A stretch of DNA of 64,000 bases from Gloeophyllum trabeum ATCC 11539 (Eukaryota; Basidiomycota; Agaricomycetes; Gloeophyllales; Gloeophyllaceae). The stretch covers positions 3,013,089-3,077,088 of the forward strand of contig NW_006920411.1 in NCBI RefSeq assembly GCF_000344685.1. Reading direction: 5' to 3'. A program made the position numbers and the translations under genes. The notes under the pieces are model-generated. The model had not been told where the DNA came from. It made no database searches and saw nothing but the letters and a program-made list of their open reading frames with translations. Below, in pieces: positions 34,642 through 44,208 of the stretch (positions are counted from its first letter, which is position 1; each line of letters opens with the position of its first letter).

Positions 34642-35067
34642 TTGAGAACGGATGGGGGGAGGGGACGAGAGGCCCTAGTCGAACGATGGCACATCAGCCG
34701 CCCTCTTTATACATTTCGCCCGGGCCCCCAGAAATCAGGGAACAATCGCGTGACATTTCACAGCATCGATTATCGTCCAAATCACCGACCTATCGCGGGA
34801 CCAAGTGCCTTTGTCCCTTGTACTGCGCTGCGCTTTGACCTTCCAAGGCCACAAGAGAAGCTAAATTTAGGGTTACATGTGGACCCACAAAGATCTGGTA
34901 ACTGGATCGAAGTCCAAATGAGGAAGGAGCTGGAAGGAGCTCACGCGCGCCTTTGTGCGAAGTTTGATGCACGAGGCTTGTGTATCCCCGGATGGGCGCC
35001 TGAGGTCAAGTGGCTCGAATTCGAAGCTCGTTCGAGGGCTAAGCGCTGTCTGGCTGAATCAGCGTGA
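34642..35067 (+). CDS. Small hypothetical protein
   Basis: A 141-codon frame from an ATG. The second half (GAHARLCAKFDARGLCIPGW, then EVKWLEFEARSRAKRC) has coding-like composition. No family, no clear promoter and no introns needed. May be a fragment of a longer gene. Confidence 0.25.
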   Translation: MRTDGGRGREALVERWHISRPLYTFRPGPQKSGNNRVTFHSIDYRPNHRPIAGPSAFVPCTALRFDLPRPQEKLNLGLHVDPQRSGNWIEVQMRKELEGAHARLCAKFDARGLCIPGWAPEVKWLEFEARSRAKRCLAESA

Positions 35068-36020
35068 GGGACCAGACCCTTTACCCTGCATTTTGATGTA
35101 CATGATTGGACGATAGCCTGGGAGAAGAGGAGACACGGCCGAACAGTGCGAAATCGATCCGAAGCTGGTTCACCCGGTGCGGCAAGGCTTGGGCCGCTTG
35201 GCTCGTGGACTGTTCAGAGTGCATTCTGCATAAAGTTCCAGAGCAATGCACGAGCCTTAGCGCTTGCTCACCTCTAAAAGCCATGTCCCAGGCGAATGCT
35301 GACATCTTGATACTGTGGTCCAAATGCTGTGAAAGTGAACAACACCGGTACCGTCGTATAGCGTTTTAAGAGGAACATACATAAACTAGTAATGCTACCA
35401 TCCTCCAGGTATCCTGTGTGCGCCAAATGAATGACGATAAGGGCGGAGGAATACAATACATGCCTAAGGACGACATCAGCACGGGTGACCTGGAAGGCAG
35501 AGCAGGTAGGGTTCAGCGGGCTATTAGCGATGACTGGACCACGCATTTGCTGGGCAACAACCCTTCGCCCGCCGACCACGTGTAGACCAGGCACGGCATT
35601 GTCGCAACCAGTTCCTCCAAAGACGACGCTAGAGAATGACGTGGCGAAAGATACAGTTCTCCATCATCGTAGCATAACCAGAGGTTTGCCCATGGATGGA
35701 GACTACCGTCGCTGATCTAATATGCTCAGGACTACATACTTTTCCATTGATTGATTATTGTGCTCGGTAACGGGATGGGAGGAGGTATATCTTGGTATGG
35801 AGGCTTGAGACATGGCAGCTCCGACAGAGTGATAAGACCCTGAGCTTTTGAGTGTAGCGTAGGGGTAAGAGACTCTAGCTAATCAGCCATGCCTAATCTG
35901 TCTGTTAGTACCGGAATCCTGGGCTGATGTCTGCGGCGGATGAGGAGCATAGTCCAAGTGTCCTATTCTCAAACCCACGTGAGGCTCCCCAGATCCAAAA
36001 CGTTGGACGGGACACATACC
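35068..36020. other. Intergenic
   Basis: About 0.95 kb with short frames on both strands and no motif support. It ends at the stop of the minus-strand PPR-type gene. Confidence 0.4.
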
Positions 36021-37958
36021 CTACTGTGAAGCTTCGTCTGCTGGGGCATCCGCGCTCTGTTCCTTCCGCGAATGGTGAGGTTTGGGTGGTACCATCTCTC
36101 TTTTCGATTCCGCTATTGCCGCTGAGACGGATTTTGCAGCTTGTAACTCTGCACCGTCAGGCAGAGCAGCCAAGACGGCGCGTCGAAGTATCCTCTCCAA
36201 GTTCGTCAAATCCAGCGACGGCGCTGCCTCAGACGTGTCAGGGAGGGGTGGCGCATCCTCTCCAAGAGACGCCAACAGAGGCAGATGCTGCGGTTCATCT
36301 TTCTTCTTCAATTCCTCAGGTTCTATTATGTCTTTGAACACATCTTGGAAGGAGCGCGCTTCGTCTATCGTGAGCCGCGGCCCGTCATCCTTTTGCAAGG
36401 CTTGCGCCACGTTCGAAACCAATTCCCGCTCGTAAGCGGCAGTCATCTCCTTCTGGAAATCCGGCAGACGGTAGTCCGCGGAATGTAGACTCAACCTCGG
36501 CTCACGACTAATACCAATGATCATGGCCAATACCTCCGCCTCCGAGGCGTCAGCCTTTAACGCTGGCCCTAGAGGATACCCTAAGAAACGGTTCATCCAG
36601 CGTCGTACAGGGTCCCTTGGGCGCGCCCGTGCAGAGCGGAATATGCTCCGGGTGAGAATATCGAGCGTACTGCGGAACGTCTTCTCGTCTAGGGGCACCC
36701 CGCAAGCGCGGAAAGAACGTGCCACAACGAATGCTCCAGGATAGTCGCTCGCAATTAAGAATGTGCGTAGCGCGGCGTTGAGAACCGCGGTCGTCACGAT
36801 TCCCGAGGGGCGGGTCATACGGACACGTCCTTCTGCGGAAGTTGACGAGACGTGGGCGGCAAGCATGCTGTAAAAGAGCTCGCGCGGAGACATCATATTC
36901 GCCGGCCGCTTGTCGCGGCGGGTGAGCGCGCTCCGTGGGCTGTGCAGGAGGAAGAGTGCTTTGAAGAGCGCCGTGTAAGTGTGATCGTCCGGATATAACT
37001 CTTTAGTGCGATTCGAAAGGAGATATTGGTAGAGCATAAAAGCTTTGTCGTAGCGGTGATTGCGGACTTCGGAGGAGATGAGGACATTGAAGACAGGGAT
37101 GTCCAGCTGCACGCCATCCGCGTCCATCTGTTGCAAGACTGCGTCAACGTCTTCACCGGCGTACTCCTTCCTTCGTAGCAACTCGTCTAGGTATGTCGTG
37201 TACGGCGCAGGATCCAACGGCTTTTTTTCCTCCATACTGATTGTGGAGTACTGCTCGATCACCTTCGCAGCGTCTTTGGTGACTCCTAGGGAGAAGTTCA
37301 CGTATATAAGGTAGCTGGACATCTGTGGACCAAACCTGAATTCCGGGCCGTGTGACTCAGCATATAGATTAGCAACATCCCGAATGAATTTAAGCTTCGC
37401 AGACCCTTCGCGCTCCATGAACATAAGCAGTTCTCGGAGAGTCCGCTGGTCGACGAGCCCTTCCGCGAATACCTTCTTGAAGCCTTCGAGCAATTCCGCG
37501 TTCTTCTTTAGATTCAGCACCATAGTCAGCGCAAGGATCCGGGCACGCAGTGCAGCCGTTGGTAGCAGCCCCTGCTCGGTCATGGTGTCATACAAGTGGA
37601 AAGCACCCTCGTAGCATTCGTGCTCGAAGAATAAGAGCACACCCTTCTCATAGGCCTCGGCTTTGGCGCTACCTTGAAGTTCTGACGTAGCAAGTTTGGA
37701 GTAGAATGCCTCGAGTGCTGCGTCTTCGCCTTCCTCGTCTCCCGTTTCCAAGTATCTCTCTACAGAGTGAAGCAAGTGTTTGATGCGAGGCATTCGCGTG
37801 CCATTATCGTTCCGCTTTGTCGGCAACTGTCTGGCCTTAGTGGTAGTGTGCGTGAAATGTCTGCGTAGGCCTGGCAACTGTGTACGGCCTGCGCAACCAG
37901 ATGCCCTCACAAAGGAATGCAGAGATGCCTGTATTGCTACATGACGAGCGAGTGACAT
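36021..37958 (-). CDS. Mitochondrial PPR-type protein
   Basis: Single exon, 645 residues, unusual among the intron-rich genes here. The first 50 residues are rich in Arg, Ser, Thr and Ala with almost no acids (ASGCAGRTQLPGLRRHFTHT), a typical mitochondrial targeting sequence. The body is helical and holds pentatricopeptide-like pairs: AFHLYDTMTEQGLLPTAALR, YTTYLDELLRRKEYAGEDVD, FNVLISSEVRNHRYDKAFML and AFVVARSFRACGVPLDEKTF. The C-terminus is charged and disordered. PPR proteins bind organellar RNA and act in its processing, stability or translation; the target cannot be told. The start is the first ATG; the alternative at MPRIKHLL would lose the targeting sequence. Confidence 0.8.
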   Translation of the reverse strand: MSLARHVAIQASLHSFVRASGCAGRTQLPGLRRHFTHTTTKARQLPTKRNDNGTRMPRIKHLLHSVERYLETGDEEGEDAALEAFYSKLATSELQGSAKAEAYEKGVLLFFEHECYEGAFHLYDTMTEQGLLPTAALRARILALTMVLNLKKNAELLEGFKKVFAEGLVDQRTLRELLMFMEREGSAKLKFIRDVANLYAESHGPEFRFGPQMSSYLIYVNFSLGVTKDAAKVIEQYSTISMEEKKPLDPAPYTTYLDELLRRKEYAGEDVDAVLQQMDADGVQLDIPVFNVLISSEVRNHRYDKAFMLYQYLLSNRTKELYPDDHTYTALFKALFLLHSPRSALTRRDKRPANMMSPRELFYSMLAAHVSSTSAEGRVRMTRPSGIVTTAVLNAALRTFLIASDYPGAFVVARSFRACGVPLDEKTFRSTLDILTRSIFRSARARPRDPVRRWMNRFLGYPLGPALKADASEAEVLAMIIGISREPRLSLHSADYRLPDFQKEMTAAYERELVSNVAQALQKDDGPRLTIDEARSFQDVFKDIIEPEELKKKDEPQHLPLLASLGEDAPPLPDTSEAAPSLDLTNLERILRRAVLAALPDGAELQAAKSVSAAIAESKREMVPPKPHHSRKEQSADAPADEASQ

Positions 37959-38065
37959 TGATTATCGTTGGCCCTAAGTATCCGGTGTAATAATTCGTCA
38001 GACGGTTGTCGCAGGTAAGCAGACGCTAATTCGGACTTCGCCAAATTTGCAGAGGCGAGAGACCT

Positions 38066-38092
38066 CACGTGAGATAGAAAAAGATTCACGTG
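38066..38092. promoter_or_regulatory. Paired E-boxes upstream of the PPR-type gene
   Basis: Two CACGTG palindromes at 38066-38071 and 38087-38092, 21 bp apart start to start, about 110-135 bp upstream of the PPR-type ATG. Even spacing of two helical turns suggests paired bHLH sites; this is inference. Confidence 0.45.
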
Positions 38093-39539
38093 ATCCTCGA
38101 CGCGCAGACGGGAAATTGGGGAATACGGAAAAGTATCTGCGCCAATACTCACTCTCTTTCTTATCACGACGAGCACACTCTCAGCTCTGTGTAGAAGTGG
38201 CAAAATCCATGTTGAGCAAAAGTTTGCCTTGAAAAAGTAAGTCAGCGTGACCAACTTCAGCTTCGGCAGGAAGGTGTTTCGCTCGGAACTACATGCTAGG
38301 CTGCAACATGAGAGGACCCATGAAACGACGACTTGGTGAAATTTCTTATTCTTGTTTTCCGATTGCCAACTATTTTATAATGTAATGATCTAGAGCTGTG
38401 CCAGATCATCGCTTTACAAGGGCCGCTGTGTGTGATGCGTGCGCATATATCGTGGTGTAAGTCGTAACTTGCTTATGCGTCACTTAAAGGTCAACTATCT
38501 AAACGCCTCAATGTTGCATTAATGTTACTCTCAGTGTGATACAGTTCCCCCGAAGGGAAACCCAGTGACATGTTGGGACTAACAAAAGGTGCGTACGTCT
38601 GTCTCTCCGGTATTACTTGGTATATCCCTCAATTTCATCTTAATTTCTCATAAGGTAACTAATAGACGTTAGAGTATTTGCAGGTTTCGGGCCTCCCAGA
38701 ATGCTCATAAAAGGCGCGTCGTACTCGACTTGTAGGACGTGAAGTAGGAAGACGAAAACCCGGAGGACGAGCTACTGTGACAGTCCGCATTCAAGTGTGA
38801 TTGAGGGGTAATGCCTTGGTACGACTCTTTGGAGAGACTTCCTAGGAAATGCTACAGTCTAACGACCTAGAGCTTTAATGGAATGTGTTTCTACAATGGT
38901 CGGGCGCGTCCCGTGCACATATACTGGTCTATGGGTTGTATACAGGTCACGCCTCGGGAGTCTGTCGGGCAGACAAACAAAGCGTGGAGTAAACAAGTCC
39001 CCTTGCAACTTGAAGTTACATTAATATTAGTGCAAGTGCAATGGAAGATACAATTATTCTCAGGGGACCGGTGCGATGCTGGGACCAACCGTACAGAAGG
39101 TGAGTACCAGTAAACCCGCACCGCCGTCCCAGCTTGATTATTCTCCTGGTTATTTTCGCTCAACATAAGCTAGGTGCTTCACGCTTTATACAGCGCTGCA
39201 ATCACCCTGCCTCTCGGCACCACTCGCACAGACGCGTCGCAAAATTAAGCGCGTCTGTGGCGGCCCCTTTGTCCACGTGATATGACTCGTGGGAAGCCGA
39301 GAGAGGGATGGACCGGAACCTTGCGGTACGCTGGCCGTCCGTGTCAGCGTCCATAACGTCCTGCACAGCTCCGTAACAGGCCTTGCAGCACCGACGGATA
39401 CCCATCGTGAGTCCTCGCCACTAGATCGTCGGTCCTCAGGCACTGACTACCTTGACTCTCTTTGTTATCGCTCTGCATCGTTGTGCGATGGCTGTTCTGC
39501 GTGCGTGCGGTCTCATGTGGTCTGCTATCAGAAGCAGCT
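38093..39539. other. Long intergenic leader upstream of the GC-rich regulator-like gene
   Basis: About 1.45 kb with no supported gene and several short upstream frames. The length would fit a complex promoter for the next gene. Nothing more specific is visible. Confidence 0.4.
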
Positions 39540-41015
39540 ATGGATCCGCACAATGGAGAAGGATCTTATGAGAACGGCAGCAAGCCTGGCTCGTCCGTGC
39601 AGGATGGCCAGGAAATAGATGTCAAGCAGCAGACGGAAATGGCGGACTCGTTAAAGCGATCCATTACGCTGGTAATATGGTACAAGGTGCGGTCCATGCA
39701 ATTAGTGATTAGACTTGGACTAAATTTCGAGCAGCCCAACGAAAGCCCAATCCGCTTGAACCACCACGTCCCGTCCTTCCCCCTCTTCCAAATGTCGCAC
39801 TTTCCCCAGCTCGTATCCGAGCTCAATCTCAACGCCGAATCCTATGTCGATGCGTACAACGACCGCACCGGGCAGTGGGAGCAGCACATGATCACCACGG
39901 TGCGCCCTGTTGAGAGCGAGCAGCGGCTACTGTACAAAGTCCGGAAGAGCCTCTTTGCAGGACTCAGTGACGAGGAGTGCGTTGGCCTTGCCGACGAACT
40001 GGCATTGCAAGCCAAGGCCCGGGACCCGCAGAACCCGCGACCATCTCCGTATACGAACAAGAACGGCAAGGCGGTGAAATTCCAAGGCGCTGGCGGGAAG
40101 AAACGTGCAGCCCCGGAGGAGCCTTCCGCTTCAGCGCCCCCTGCTGCCAAGTATCACATCACCGATTACGGAGCCCAGCAAGGATACATGCTGCAGCATC
40201 CCGGCCACGCCTACCCCCAGAACCTGTCGAGCCCCGGCAGCCACCTCGCGGGTGCGTCTCCCATGGGCACGCACGGGCACATCACGCACGTCGCGTACCC
40301 ATACCAGACCTCGCCCACGCAGTACCCGCCCGCGCCGCTGATGGCGATGGCCCCGTCTTTCCCGCCCCATTACCCGCACCAGGCGCCCCAGCACCACCAC
40401 CACCCTGCGCAGGCGGCGGGCCCCGGCTCGCCGTTCCACGGGCACGCGCCGGCGGTGAAGCGCTGGCCGAACGACTACACGGTGGCGGAGGTGACGCTGG
40501 GCTTCGCGCAGATGGACGGGCTGATGAGCCAGACGCCGAGCATTACGCAGCGCGTTGCGTTCGAGCGCGTGTTCGGGACGCGCTACGTGAAGAGCACGGT
40601 GTGCCGCCACCGCGGGGTGTGGAAGCGTGCGGGCAAGGGCGTGGGGAGTATGGGGAACGGGGAGCGGGAGATGTGGGGCGACTTTGTGCGGCGGATCGAG
40701 GGACGGCGGGGCGAGATCCCCAAGCCGGTCATTCTGCCTCTTGGTGAGGGCGGCAGTATATCCGGTGCGGATCGAGACGCGTATAACGATGGTGATGGGA
40801 GCGGTTCGGCGGACGCGTCCGGAGACCAGGAGGAAGAGGAGGAAGATGCAGACGCCGAGGCGGTCATGGGGTCATTAGGACCGCCGCCGCCGCCGCTCAA
40901 TAATGGTGACGTCCAGGGAGTTCCTGCACCCATAATGGCCGCTACGAGTGGTATGTCTTCCGAGCCTGTGTACGGAGACGGGTCGCTGATGGTACCATCA
41001 GTAGCAGCAGCTTAG
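39540..41015 (+). CDS. GC-rich, regulator-like hypothetical protein
   Basis: Starts MDPHNGEGSYENG. A 48 nt segment (39687-39734, GTGCGG...GAGCAG) is probably an intron; splicing joins LVIWYK to PNESPIRLNHH, while reading through keeps frame (about 475 or 491 residues). Conserved-looking blocks flank a low-complexity middle rich in Pro, His, Ala and Gln: YVDAYNDRTGQWEQHM with LLYKVRKSLFAGLSDEEC before it, and KRWPNDYTVAEVTLGFAQMD with AFERVFGTRYVKSTVCRHRG after it. The tail is acidic and Gly-rich (DQEEEEEDADAEA). This pattern is typical of a transcriptional regulator, but I do not recognise a DNA-binding domain. The stretch at 40080-40700 is far more GC-rich than its surroundings. Confidence 0.7.
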   Translation: MDPHNGEGSYENGSKPGSSVQDGQEIDVKQQTEMADSLKRSITLVIWYKVRSMQLVIRLGLNFEQPNESPIRLNHHVPSFPLFQMSHFPQLVSELNLNAESYVDAYNDRTGQWEQHMITTVRPVESEQRLLYKVRKSLFAGLSDEECVGLADELALQAKARDPQNPRPSPYTNKNGKAVKFQGAGGKKRAAPEEPSASAPPAAKYHITDYGAQQGYMLQHPGHAYPQNLSSPGSHLAGASPMGTHGHITHVAYPYQTSPTQYPPAPLMAMAPSFPPHYPHQAPQHHHHPAQAAGPGSPFHGHAPAVKRWPNDYTVAEVTLGFAQMDGLMSQTPSITQRVAFERVFGTRYVKSTVCRHRGVWKRAGKGVGSMGNGEREMWGDFVRRIEGRRGEIPKPVILPLGEGGSISGADRDAYNDGDGSGSADASGDQEEEEEDADAEAVMGSLGPPPPPLNNGDVQGVPAPIMAATSGMSSEPVYGDGSLMVPSVAAA

Positions 41016-41194
41016 TATATAGCTTCGGAGACGCCTCAGTGGGGTCGACACCTTGTATAGACTGTATCATCCGTATTGTTCTCCTTAATTATTTCTGTCT
41101 GTACAATACCTGGCAGCTAGAGTGCTGTCATACTTATGCGAATATTACTGAAGTTGACGTCCTTAGATTGATGTTCAAATTTCGAGGATATTTG

Positions 41195-43315
41195 CCCATT
41201 GTCTAGTACGGCCGCGTCTATCACGTGCACGACGGCTTGGACTTCAAAAGTTCAACTTGTCGAGTCTACTTCTCCATAACTTCATCAGCAATCGCGACCC
41301 TCGCCAGGGGATTTTGGGCTTTCGGGCCACTCTAGACGGGCTCGTTATGCCCCTGCTCAAGAAGATATTCCATCGGAAAACCAGGTCTGAAAGCGGAATC
41401 GACATAAACTGGCCAAGAACTGGACCGACCCAACCTCTGGAAGCGCGACATACGGGTACGGAGAATGGGAAATATTGCTATTGCTGTTCGCCATTTTGTG
41501 CTACCTGCGCAGCTCGCATCGATGCCTTAGCCTCCGCGGATCCTGCCCTGCCGGCGACAGAATTGGACATACCGAGGATCGTGGAGAGGATAACGCGTCT
41601 GGAGACTGCGCTGGTCCGTTGCAAGCGCGTAGAGGAGGCTCTCCATGATGTGCCCAGTGTTGCTTTGTCCAAGATTCAAGTCCTCCAGGGACAGCTACGC
41701 GGGCGTCAAGAATCTTTGAACGTGCTACTAGGCAACGTCGCAAGCTCTGATCCTGTACTGCGCGATATCGTTGCTGCTGTCTCCTGTGGCGAATCTCCCG
41801 AGCAAGCACTCCTGGCTCATATCAAGCGTGAGACCCAGGACCCCTCCAGTCCCTTGTGCAGCGTGCTCAAAGCTCCGCCCGTCTTGGGTGTTCGACTACC
41901 AGTGCACCTCAAGTCTCACGTCGTCATATGGCTCGGTACGAAGCGCAGACAACAGTCTCAAAGGAGCAAGAGCGTTTACTGGAAGACCGAAGTCCGGAAT
42001 GTCTGCGCTGACATACTTACGCCGAGTGCATCTGCTGTCTCTAGTATCACTGCCAGTGGGACTCTCACCGCAACTCGGGAAGATGCTCTGAATGTACTGA
42101 TAGAGAGGCATCGACGGTTGAAGTCTACCATCTCCACCGGTCGGGCCTTCGTGACCGTCGATTTACCGAGCGATCTCTCGTCTGCGCTAGCGGCACCCAT
42201 GGTCCATGGTCCCGAAGATGTTGAGCTGGCTCCTGGGGCTTCAAGCCGCTCGCTGAACAGCGCTCTGGAACAGCAGTACCCGGCCTCTCTGGAGTTTGCG
42301 AACGGTAGCAGCAGCGTCTATAGCTGCTCTTCTTTGCCGGACTCTGTATACACCGGAATCTGCAGGAGCCAGGAAGTAGCAGAACCTTCCCTGATGGTCG
42401 CCTACAACTCGCAGGACGTGTTTCTCTCCATCCCTCTGTCTAGTTCTGGAAGCGCTCGCAGTTTGTCTTCTGTTCCCCGTCCATCCGGCTCGCGGAGGAG
42501 TCTCTTGATGGCTGTGAACGTGAAACTAGGCCCGATTGCGGAGGCCGAGGAAAATGATGTCGTGCCTAATGCTCGCGAAGTTGATGCCGCGGATGCCCAG
42601 GACGAAAATGTGGAGGCCGAAGAGGTGGTGCAATCTTTTTCCATGGACCAACCTATGGATTCACTCATCCTAGAGGAGTGTGTGGATTCAGTGCCCGATG
42701 CTGTGGTCCAGGGTTTCCCTTCGTCCCCCCAGTCTATCCTGCTGTCACCGGTGGACGCTAGCTCCCTCAATATCTCTCCTCTTCAACTCTGCTCCACTCC
42801 TCGTACGCGGCAGACTGGACTACGTTGCCCTTCTCCGCGGTTGTCTCCCATCTTCAAGTTACTGCCCAAGCAACCCGACGATCTCTTTGGTCCGAGCAGT
42901 CCGACGCTCAGCCCGGGAAGTCCTTCCCGCCAGCCCTCGCCATCGAGGCTGCCGGTATTGAAGTCCCGAATGTCGGCTTGCGAGATGAGAGTGTGAGGTG
43001 GCGTTTCCAGGCATGTGAAGTTGGTTGTCTCTCCAATGATTATCGATTTGTATTGTGTTACAGGGTGTATTTTGATTATGTCATGGCGTTGGCCTGCTAC
43101 CATACAACCCCCAATGGAGGCTCGTGTGGGCAAGAACAGTGGATGTTCGATGTTAAAGGACGATTTTAAATAATTTCTGCGGACTCAGGTTGCTTCTTCG
43201 CCCACGAAGGAGTACAGGATTCCACGGGATTACGGCATGGCGGATCTACGCACTTTAACTTGAGACAAGGTATGTGTGCCAGAATCTCGCGAGCCCGACC
43301 CGAACCGCTCAAGTC
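41195..43315 (+). repeat. Segmental duplication, copy A
   Basis: Matches 60860-62985 in the same orientation, 19.65 kb away. The core (about 41395-43030) differs by roughly 21 substitutions and one 3-nt indel over 1.6 kb, while the outer parts are clearly more diverged. Confidence 0.85.
41347..42996 (+). CDS. Ser/Pro-rich protein with Cys-rich motif (duplicate A, intact)
   Basis: Single exon of 549 residues from MPLLKKIFHRKTR. A short Cys cluster, KYCYCCSPFCATCAARIDAL, lies near residue 45 and could bind a metal. Next is a helical segment (IVERITRLETALVRCKRVEE, LQGQLRGRQESLNVLLGN) likely to form a coiled coil. The C-terminal 250 residues are disordered, rich in Ser and Pro with many SP dipeptides (SPTLSPGSPSRQPSPSRLP), a pattern often phosphorylated by proline-directed kinases. 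Family not recognised. The frame is open upstream of the ATG, but only from non-ATG codons. A near-identical copy lacking this ATG lies at 61021-62646. Confidence 0.7.
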   Translation: MPLLKKIFHRKTRSESGIDINWPRTGPTQPLEARHTGTENGKYCYCCSPFCATCAARIDALASADPALPATELDIPRIVERITRLETALVRCKRVEEALHDVPSVALSKIQVLQGQLRGRQESLNVLLGNVASSDPVLRDIVAAVSCGESPEQALLAHIKRETQDPSSPLCSVLKAPPVLGVRLPVHLKSHVVIWLGTKRRQQSQRSKSVYWKTEVRNVCADILTPSASAVSSITASGTLTATREDALNVLIERHRRLKSTISTGRAFVTVDLPSDLSSALAAPMVHGPEDVELAPGASSRSLNSALEQQYPASLEFANGSSSVYSCSSLPDSVYTGICRSQEVAEPSLMVAYNSQDVFLSIPLSSSGSARSLSSVPRPSGSRRSLLMAVNVKLGPIAEAEENDVVPNAREVDAADAQDENVEAEEVVQSFSMDQPMDSLILEECVDSVPDAVVQGFPSSPQSILLSPVDASSLNISPLQLCSTPRTRQTGLRCPSPRLSPIFKLLPKQPDDLFGPSSPTLSPGSPSRQPSPSRLPVLKSRMSACEMRV

Positions 43316-44208
43316 GTTAGTCCCACCCTTTTGCTCGGCTTCATACGTTCAGCGTCCTGGCTTGTTTGGGTTCTCACCATCTCGTCTGGGGTCTAGTTTA
43401 TGCAGCCACACTCTTGACAGCTTGGCTCTGGCTGCTGTCAGTCGGCACTGCCTCGTCAATGGGTCGTCAACTTTATCCAACTCTTCAGCAACGTATCGTT
43501 GCCAGGTTTCTCCGACTCCTTTTGGACAATCGTTTCGCGCTTCCATTCTCGCTCTGGTTTTCTGTCTTCTCGACTGCTTCTTTATGCTGCCATACGCTTC
43601 CAGATGTTTGCCTCACGCCGACATGACGAGCCGTGGTGCCATAATCTCCGCGTGTTGCTCTATACTTACGTGTCGTCTCCGCTTTTGCCCTTGCTCTATC
43701 CCCTCCTCGTGCCGTCTATACCGTCCTTCTCCGCCCTACTTATCTTTCTCACTGGAACTCCCCTCTTCCCGCGGCTAACATAGGTCTGCGGTTGCGTAGT
43801 ATATTCTGAGTGCCGTAGCCTCTCCCAAAGTGTGGACCCCCCTTGGTCCCCATGTTGAGGCTATTAAGTATAACGTTCACCTGTGCCAGCGCAGGAGCGC
43901 TTCAGGCAGTGTCCATAGTGCACATCACGAGGTACAACTGTCAGTGCCTGCTGCTGCCATCTTATAGGGTTCCGACGTCACGGTGAAGGGATTCGTCTGA
44001 ATCAAACTTCGAGCAGGGCTTGTCCGGATAAATTTCTCAGTGTTATGATTCGCGCATGTACGCAGGCGCTGGCCCCGCAAGCATACTGATCTTGGAAGGG
44101 ATTAATCGGACTATGTTCCAAACCAGTTATCATCAGAACCGACCTTACTGACATACTCGCGGAAGACAATAACATGTATCATATATATAACAACAGAACG
44201 TATGGACT
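43316..44208. other. Intergenic, with weak hydrophobic plus-strand frames
   Basis: Overlapping pyrimidine-rich plus-strand frames at 43366-43783 encode hydrophobic peptides (LVYAATLLTAWLWLLSVG). They could be exons of a decayed membrane protein like the one near 31 kb. No complete model can be drawn. Confidence 0.3.

Noticed and set aside
39977..40747. 256-codon plus-strand frame inside the GC-rich gene
   Set aside because: Alternative frame of a GC-rich coding region; Arg/Ala/Pro-rich composition typical of such shadows.
43366..43783. Hydrophobic plus-strand frames as a membrane-protein gene
   Set aside because: Three overlapping frames, no consistent splice model and no family; left as intergenic note.
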